From contig NZ_CP024190.1 of the NCBI RefSeq assembly GCF_003391395.1, positions 1,178,001-1,242,000 on the forward strand: a stretch of 64,000 nucleotides of DNA. Reading direction: 5' to 3'. Below are positions 59,045-64,000 of the stretch, piece after piece (the stretch's first letter is position 1; each line of letters starts with the position of its first letter). The notes under the pieces are model-generated. The model searched no databases, had not been told where the DNA came from, and was given only the letters and a program-made list of their open reading frames with translations. Source of the DNA: Mycobacterium marinum. GTDB taxonomy: Bacteria; Actinomycetota; Actinomycetes; Mycobacteriales; Mycobacteriaceae. Position numbers and translations under genes: made by a program.

Positions 59045-59461
59045 ATGCCACCGAAGAAAGCCAGCGGCACGGGCCCCAAGAAGGGCCAGAAGACCCGCCG
59101 CCGGGAAAAGAAGAACGTCCCGCACGGTGCCGCGCACATCAAGAGCACGTTCAACAACACGATCGTGACGATCACCGACCCGCAGGGCAACGTCATCGCC
59201 TGGGCGTCGTCGGGTCACGTCGGCTTCAAGGGATCCCGCAAGTCGACACCGTTCGCAGCGCAGCTGGCCGCCGAGAACGCCGCGCGCAAGGCCCAGGAGC
59301 ACGGTGTCCGCAAGGTCGACGTGTTCGTGAAGGGGCCGGGTTCGGGCCGCGAGACCGCGATCCGGTCGCTGCAGGCCGCTGGCCTGGAGGTCGGTGCGAT
59401 CTCCGATGTCACCCCGCAGCCGCACAACGGTGTCCGCCCGCCCAAGCGTCGGCGCGTCTAG
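59045..59461 (+). CDS. rpsK: 30S ribosomal protein S11
   Basis: A 138-residue S11 on the 30S platform. The N terminus is a Lys/Gly-rich extension; the core has [20 protein letters not shown], and the end has [20 protein letters not shown]. 18 bp to rpsD. Confidence 0.99.
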
Positions 59462-59479
59462 GTCTAGGAGGACATACCA

Positions 59480-60085
59480 ATGGCTCGTTACACCGGACCC
59501 GTCACCCGCAAGTCGCGCCGGCTGGGCACCGACCTCGTTGGTGGCGACCAGTCATTCGAAAAGCGTCCCTACCCGCCCGGCCAGCACGGCCGCGCCCGGA
59601 TCAAGGACAGTGAATACCGCCAGCAGTTGCAGGAAAAGCAGAAGGCCCGCTTCACCTACGGCGTGATGGAAAAGCAGTTCCGCCGCTACTACGAAGAGGC
59701 CGTTCGCCACTCCGGCAAGACCGGTGAGGAACTGCTGAAGATCCTGGAGAGCCGGCTCGACAACGTCGTATACCGGGCCGGGTTGGCACGTACCCGCCGG
59801 ATGGCTCGTCAGCTGGTCAGCCACGGGCACTTCAGCGTCAACGGCGTGCACGTCAATGTGCCCAGCTACCGGGTTTCGCAGTACGACATCATCGATGTGC
59901 GGGACAACTCGCTCAACACGGTGCCGTTCCAGATTGCGCGCGAAACGGCGGGTGACCGTCCGATCCCGAGCTGGTTGCAGGTCGTGGGGGAGCGTCAGCG
60001 CATCCTGATCCACCAGCTGCCCGAGCGGGCACAGATCGAGGTCCCGCTCACCGAGCAGCTGATCGTCGAGTACTACTCGAAGTAA
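59480..60085 (+). CDS. rpsD: 30S ribosomal protein S4
   Basis: A 201-residue S4, primary 16S binder and likely alpha-operon repressor. The S4 RNA-binding domain is at about 91-150 (RLDNVVYRAGLARTRRMARQ; GHFSVNGVHVNVPSYRV). No N-terminal zinc cysteines are present (C- form). 85 bp to rpoA. Confidence 0.99.
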   Translation: MARYTGPVTRKSRRLGTDLVGGDQSFEKRPYPPGQHGRARIKDSEYRQQLQEKQKARFTYGVMEKQFRRYYEEAVRHSGKTGEELLKILESRLDNVVYRAGLARTRRMARQLVSHGHFSVNGVHVNVPSYRVSQYDIIDVRDNSLNTVPFQIARETAGDRPIPSWLQVVGERQRILIHQLPERAQIEVPLTEQLIVEYYSK

Positions 60086-60170
60086 GCCCCGTCTTCCGTC
60101 GCTGCGGCCGCAGCGACGGATCACCTAACGGCATCAAATAGCGGGTGCCGAGAAGGAGAACAAGAACACC

Positions 60171-61214
60171 ATGCTGATCTCTCAGCGGCCGACTCTGTCC
60201 GAGGAAGTCCTCACCGACAGCCGGTCCCAGTTCGTCATCGAACCGCTGGAACCCGGATTCGGCTACACCCTTGGCAACTCGCTGCGTCGCACGCTGCTGT
60301 CCTCGATTCCCGGGGCAGCCGTCACCAGCATCCGCATCGACGGCGTGCTGCACGAGTTCACGACGGTGCCCGGAGTCAAGGAAGATGTCACCGACATCAT
60401 CCTGAACCTCAAGGCCCTGGTCGTTTCTTCGGAGGAAGACGAGCCGGTCACCATGTACCTGCGCAAGCAGGGGCCGGGTGAGGTCACCGCGGGCGACATC
60501 GTGCCGCCGGCCGGTGTCACGGTGCACAACCCCAACATGCGCATCGCCACCCTCAACGACAAGGGCAAGCTGGAGGTCGAGCTCGTCGTCGAGCGCGGCC
60601 GCGGTTACGTCCCGGCAGTGCAGAACCGGGCTTCGGGCGCCGAAATCGGCCGCATCCCGGTCGATTCCATCTACTCGCCGGTGCTCAAGGTCACCTACAA
60701 GGTGGACGCGACTCGTGTCGAGCAGCGCACCGACTTCGACAAGCTGATCCTCGATGTCGAGACCAAGAATTCGATCACCCCGCGCGACGCGCTGGCATCT
60801 GCGGGCAAGACGCTCGTCGAATTGTTCGGTCTGGCACGTGAACTCAACGTCGAGGCCGAAGGTATCGAGATTGGGCCGTCGCCGGCCGAGGCCGACCACA
60901 TCGCCTCGTTCGCACTGCCGATCGACGACCTGGATCTGACCGTGCGCTCGTACAACTGCCTCAAGCGCGAGGGCGTGCACACCGTCGGCGAACTGGTGTC
61001 GCGCACCGAGTCGGATTTGCTCGACATCCGCAACTTCGGTCAGAAGTCGATCGATGAGGTCAAGGTCAAGCTGCACCAGCTGGGCCTGTCGCTCAAGGAC
61101 AGCCCGCCGAGCTTCGACCCGTCTGAGGTCGCAGGCTACGACGTGGCCACCGGTACCTGGTCGACCGAGGGCGCCTACGACGACCAGGACTACGCCGAAA
61201 CCGAACAGCTCTAA
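60171..61214 (+). CDS. rpoA: RNA polymerase alpha subunit
   Basis: A 347-residue alpha subunit. The N-terminal dimerisation/assembly domain (1-230) has FGYTLGNSLRRTLLSSIPGAAV (about 30-51), quoted in part (TLGNSLRRTLLSSIPGAAV), and the C-terminal domain (about 245-315) has SYNCLKREGVHTVGELV and the DIRNFGQKSIDEVKVKL helix that contacts DNA UP elements and activators. The last ~30 residues are an acidic mycobacterial tail. Confidence 0.99.
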   Translation: MLISQRPTLSEEVLTDSRSQFVIEPLEPGFGYTLGNSLRRTLLSSIPGAAVTSIRIDGVLHEFTTVPGVKEDVTDIILNLKALVVSSEEDEPVTMYLRKQGPGEVTAGDIVPPAGVTVHNPNMRIATLNDKGKLEVELVVERGRGYVPAVQNRASGAEIGRIPVDSIYSPVLKVTYKVDATRVEQRTDFDKLILDVETKNSITPRDALASAGKTLVELFGLARELNVEAEGIEIGPSPAEADHIASFALPIDDLDLTVRSYNCLKREGVHTVGELVSRTESDLLDIRNFGQKSIDEVKVKLHQLGLSLKDSPPSFDPSEVAGYDVATGTWSTEGAYDDQDYAETEQL

Positions 61215-61274
61215 CCAAGATCCGTCCCGGTCCTACCTGATACGGGGACCGGCCCCGAATAGGAGATAGCCGCA

Positions 61275-61844
61275 ATGCCCAAGCCCACCAAAGGCCCTCG
61301 CCTCGGCGGGTCGTCCTCGCACCAGAAGGCGCTACTGGCCAACCTGGCCACCTCGCTGTTCGAGCACGGCCGAATCAAGACCACCGAGCCCAAGGCGCGG
61401 GCGTTGCGGCCGTACGCGGAGAAGCTGATCACCCACGCGAAGAAGGGTGCACTGCACAATCGGCGCGAGGTGCTCAAGAAGATCCGCGACAAGGACGTGG
61501 TGCACACCCTGTTCGCTGAGATCGGGCCGTTCTTTGCCGATCGTGAGGGCGGCTACACCCGCATCATCAAGGTCGAACCGCGCAAGGGCGACAACGCCCC
61601 GATGGCGGTGATCGAGTTGGTGCGGGAGAAGACGGTGACGTCTGAGGCCGACCGGGCACGACGGGTGAAAGCCTCCCAGGCCGCGTCGCAGGACGTGCCT
61701 TCGGAGCCGCAGGCAGCCGAGGAGCCGGCGGCCGAGGAGGCGGTGGCCGCTACCGAAGCCGAGGCAGCGCCTGCCGACGCCGAGGCCACCGACGCCGAGG
61801 CCGGCTCCGCTGACACCGACGCTGACGAGGCACCGCAGAATTAG
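61275..61844 (+). CDS. rplQ: 50S ribosomal protein L17 with Ala/Glu-rich tail
   Basis: A 189-residue L17. The core (1-~120) has GSSSHQKALLANLATSLFEHGRIKTTEPKA, quoted in part (SSSHQKALLANLATSLF), and the remaining ~65 residues are a low-complexity Ala/Glu/Asp extension typical of actinobacteria. 60 bp after rpoA; the stop overlaps truA. Confidence 0.98.
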   Translation: MPKPTKGPRLGGSSSHQKALLANLATSLFEHGRIKTTEPKARALRPYAEKLITHAKKGALHNRREVLKKIRDKDVVHTLFAEIGPFFADREGGYTRIIKVEPRKGDNAPMAVIELVREKTVTSEADRARRVKASQAASQDVPSEPQAAEEPAAEEAVAATEAEAAPADAEATDAEAGSADTDADEAPQN

Positions 61845-62688
61845 TGACGCAGTTCGTCTGCGCTTCGACATTGCCTACGACGGTACGGATTTCGCAGGCT
61901 GGGCGACGCAGACGGGGCAGCGTACGGTCGCTGGCGTCCTTGATGAGGCGCTGACGACGGTCTTGCGCACACCGGTGCGCCTGTGTGCCGCCGGGCGTAC
62001 CGATGCGGGGGTGCACGCCACCGGCCAGGTGGCCCACGCCGATGTTCCAGTCGACGCGTTGCCGAACGCCTATTCGCGTTCGGCGCGCGCGGGCGATCCG
62101 GAATTCCTGCCGTTGGTGCGACGTTTGGCCCGCTTCTTGCCGGCTGATCTGCGCGTCCTCGATATCGCGCGTGCGCCAACGGCTTTCGATGCCCGATTTT
62201 CGGCACTTCGCCGCCATTATGTCTACCGCTTGTCGACGGCCCCCTACGGTGTCGAGCCGCAGCAGGCTCGCTATGTGACCGTATGGCCGCGGGAGCTGGA
62301 CATCGATGCGATGACGGTGGCATCCCGAGAGCTATTGGGACTGCACAATTTTGCCGCGTTCTGCCGCCGTCGCGAGGGGGCTACCACCATCCGTGACCTG
62401 CAACGGTTGGACTGGTCGCGCAACGGGCACCTGGTCACCGCGCAGGTCAGCGCCGACGCGTTCTGCTGGTCGATGGTGCGCTCATTGGTGGGCGCGCTGC
62501 TGGCCGTGGGCGAACACCGGCGTACGCCAGATTGGTGTCGCGAGTTGCTCACCGCTACCGCGCGTTCCAGTGACTTCGCGGCCGCACCGGCGCACGGTCT
62601 GGTCCTGGCCAAGGTGGACTATCCACCCGATGACCAGCTCGCATCGCGGGTCTTGATTACCCGCGATCTGCGCTCGCGTACCGACTGA
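61840..62688 (+). CDS. truA: tRNA pseudouridine(38-40) synthase TruA
   Basis: About 282 residues. It makes pseudouridine at positions 38-40 of the tRNA anticodon arm. The frame-1 sequence is homologous from about 61846 (VRLRFDIAYDGTDFAGWATQ); the catalytic Asp is in GRTDAGVHATGQ (about residue 50), and YVYRLSTAPYGV and DAFCWSMVRSLVGAL follow. Odd point: this frame has no ATG, GTG or TTG between the stop at 61668 and TTG 61963, which lies inside the conserved fold just before the catalytic Asp. I tentatively start at ATT 61840, overlapping the rplQ stop, with GAGG 9 nt upstream; CTG 61822 is the other option. Function certain, start uncertain. Confidence 0.88.
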   Translation: MSDAVRLRFDIAYDGTDFAGWATQTGQRTVAGVLDEALTTVLRTPVRLCAAGRTDAGVHATGQVAHADVPVDALPNAYSRSARAGDPEFLPLVRRLARFLPADLRVLDIARAPTAFDARFSALRRHYVYRLSTAPYGVEPQQARYVTVWPRELDIDAMTVASRELLGLHNFAAFCRRREGATTIRDLQRLDWSRNGHLVTAQVSADAFCWSMVRSLVGALLAVGEHRRTPDWCRELLTATARSSDFAAAPAHGLVLAKVDYPPDDQLASRVLITRDLRSRTD

Positions 62689-62703
62689 CTTATTACGTAT
62701 CGA

Positions 62704-64000
62704 CTAGGTCCGGGCTGAGGCATCGGGCGGGAGTACCCCCGCGGTGGTGCCGTTCATTTCGGCCTGGAACCGGTGGTATTGCTCGAGGTGGCCGGGGCGG
62801 CGCCGGACGAGCGCCCAGCCGATCCCGAGGATCACGAACCACAGCGGGAACCACACCAATGCGGTCGCGGTTTCGGTTTCGGTGGTGAGCGTCCAGATCA
62901 CGAATACGAAGAAGCCGAGTATGGCCCAGCACATCACCACGCCACCGGGCATCTTGTAAGCCGAATCGGCGTGGCGTTGTGCGTGTCGGCGCCGATAGAC
63001 GAGGTAGCTGATCACGATCATCGTCCAGACGAACATGAACAGCAGCGACGAGATGGTGGTGATCAGGGTGAAGGCACCGATCACCGAACCGCCGGCGTAG
63101 AGCAGCGGGATGGCGGACAACAACAGCGCCGCGGTGAGGATTAGGGCCGGTGCCGGCACTCCGCGGCGATTGAGTCGACCGAAGATTCCCGGCGCGCTGC
63201 CCTCGTCGGCCAGGCCATAGAGCATGCGGCCGGTGGAGAACACGCCGGAGTTCGCCGAGGACGCGGCCGAGGTGATGACGACAAAGTTGACGACGGATGC
63301 GGCCGCGGCGAGTCCGGCCAAGGCGAACATGGTCACGAACGGCGACTCGCCACTGGCGAACCGTCGCCACGGGACGACGGAGAGGATCGCCAGCAGGGCC
63401 CCGATATAAAAGATCGCCACCCGCAGCGGGACGGCGTTGATCGCACGGGGGAGCGTGCGGCTGGGATCGGCGGCTTCCGCCGCGGCCGCACCCACCAGTT
63501 CCACTCCGATATAGGCGAAAAAGGCGATCTGAAACCCGCTCGCCAAACCGACGAACCCGGTTGGGAAGAACCCGCCGTCGTTCCAGAGATTCGCCAGGGC
63601 CGCCCGGTCGCCGTCGGGCGAGGTGAAGCCGGTGATGACCAAGATCGCGCCCACGGTGATGAGGCAGAGGATCGCCGCAACCTTGATCAGGGCGAACCAA
63701 AATTCCGTCTCGCCGAATTTACTGACACCGAACATGTTGATCGAGAGCATGACGGCGATAGTGACCAGTGCCGGCGCCCAGGTGGGTACGTCCGGCCACC
63801 AGAACTTGCTATAGCCGGTGATGGCAACGAGATCGGCGATGCCCGCGACGATCCAGGCGAACCAGTACGACCAGCCCATGAAGTAGCCGGCCGCGGGACC
63901 CAGAAGGTCGGCGGCACAGTCGACGAACGACTTGTAGTTCAAGTTCGACAACAGCAGCTCGCCCATCGCGCGCAGCACGAAGAAGACGAAAAACCCAATG
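62704..64000 (-). CDS. cycA: D-serine/D-alanine/glycine permease (CycA-like), C-terminal part
   Basis: Partial CDS; the N-terminal end lies beyond the window. The visible ~432 residues carry about ten membrane helices of an APC-superfamily amino-acid permease. WSYWFAWIVAGIADLVAITGY, quoted in part (YWFAWIVAGIADLVAITGY), FWWPDVPTW, GFQIAFFAYIGVELVG, SAASSANSGVFSTGRMLYGLA and FMFVWTMIVISYLVYRRR match E. coli CycA closely, which imports D-serine, D-alanine, glycine and D-cycloserine by proton symport. In mycobacteria CycA changes give D-cycloserine tolerance. It is convergent with truA, 15 bp apart. Confidence 0.88.
   Translation of the reverse strand, partial: IGFFVFFVLRAMGELLLSNLNYKSFVDCAADLLGPAAGYFMGWSYWFAWIVAGIADLVAITGYSKFWWPDVPTWAPALVTIAVMLSINMFGVSKFGETEFWFALIKVAAILCLITVGAILVITGFTSPDGDRAALANLWNDGGFFPTGFVGLASGFQIAFFAYIGVELVGAAAAEAADPSRTLPRAINAVPLRVAIFYIGALLAILSVVPWRRFASGESPFVTMFALAGLAAAASVVNFVVITSAASSANSGVFSTGRMLYGLADEGSAPGIFGRLNRRGVPAPALILTAALLLSAIPLLYAGGSVIGAFTLITTISSLLFMFVWTMIVISYLVYRRRHAQRHADSAYKMPGGVVMCWAILGFFVFVIWTLTTETETATALVWFPLWFVILGIGWALVRRRPGHLEQYHRFQAEMNGTTAGVLPPDASART

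Noticed and set aside
61844..61900. GTG at 61844 as truA start, overlapping the rplQ stop
   Set aside because: It is in frame 2, while TruA homology is in frame 1 on both sides of this point; using it would need a frameshift not supported by the sequence.

Overview
The window is chromosomal DNA of a slow-growing Mycobacterium that is not M. tuberculosis. The evidence is high-GC actinobacterial coding, the 3' end of a mycofactocin-cluster GMC oxidoreductase (mftG), a PPE-MPTR protein, sigL/rslA, and protein lengths and gene order close to M. tuberculosis Rv0697-Rv0753c and Rv3465-Rv3455c. The MPTR-type PPE points to the M. kansasii/marinum/gordonae/szulgai part of the genus; the species cannot be fixed from this sequence alone.

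Layout. 1-10.4 kb: end of mftG, then an accessory island before the ribosomal genes. The island holds a TetR regulator with its operator, a PPE protein with a C-terminal PE-PPE hydrolase domain, a previously easy-to-miss 57-residue lipoprotein, a 1296-residue PPE-MPTR with three blocks of DNA tandem repeats, and a secreted lipase. 10.9-16.4 kb: S10 operon rpsJ-rplC-rplD-rplW-rplB-rpsS-rplV-rpsC-rplP-rpmC-rpsQ. 16.5-23.6 kb: a divergent TetR/MpaB-family oxygenase pair around a 43-bp perfect palindrome, then arylsulfatase atsA, an LpqN-like lipoprotein and the formylglycine-generating enzyme that matures sulfatases, then a DUF4436 membrane protein. 23.8-28.1 kb: spc operon part 1, rplN-rplX-rplE-rpsZ-rpsH-rplF-rplR-rpsE-rpmD-rplO, driven by a clear sigma-A-type promoter.

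28-43.5 kb: accessory/metabolic genes. These are an LLM flavin/F420 oxidoreductase divergent from sppA, three tandem TIGR00027-type methyltransferases, an SDR-alcohol dehydrogenase pair, a further methyltransferase divergent from an AraC regulator, a sugar module (fucA-serA2 divergent from xylB), an acetyltransferase, and two more TIGR00027-type methyltransferases. 43.7-48.9 kb: secY-adk-mapA, then sigL-rslA with a SigL-type autoregulatory promoter, a MarR regulator and a DinB/maleylpyruvate-isomerase-like protein. 48.9-52.5 kb: valine catabolism, mmsA-fadE9-mmsB (minus strand). 52.7-57.9 kb: MFS drug exporter, rmlC-rmlB (dTDP-rhamnose for the arabinogalactan linker) and two tandem LLM oxidoreductases. 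58.1-62.7 kb: alpha operon infA-rpmJ-rpsM-rpsK-rpsD-rpoA-rplQ-truA. The window ends inside a CycA-like amino-acid permease.

The translation genes form the conserved frame. Short accessory modules sit in the gaps, several of them expressed from divergent promoters in which a TANNNT -10 box lies 6-7 nt before the start codon (leaderless transcripts). The most interesting loose ends are the tiny lipoprotein, a short ORF coupled between sigL and rslA, the long palindromic operator, the atsA/lipoprotein/FGE cassette, and truA, which has no ATG/GTG/TTG start in its conserved frame. No tRNA, rRNA, IS element, prophage or CRISPR array was seen.
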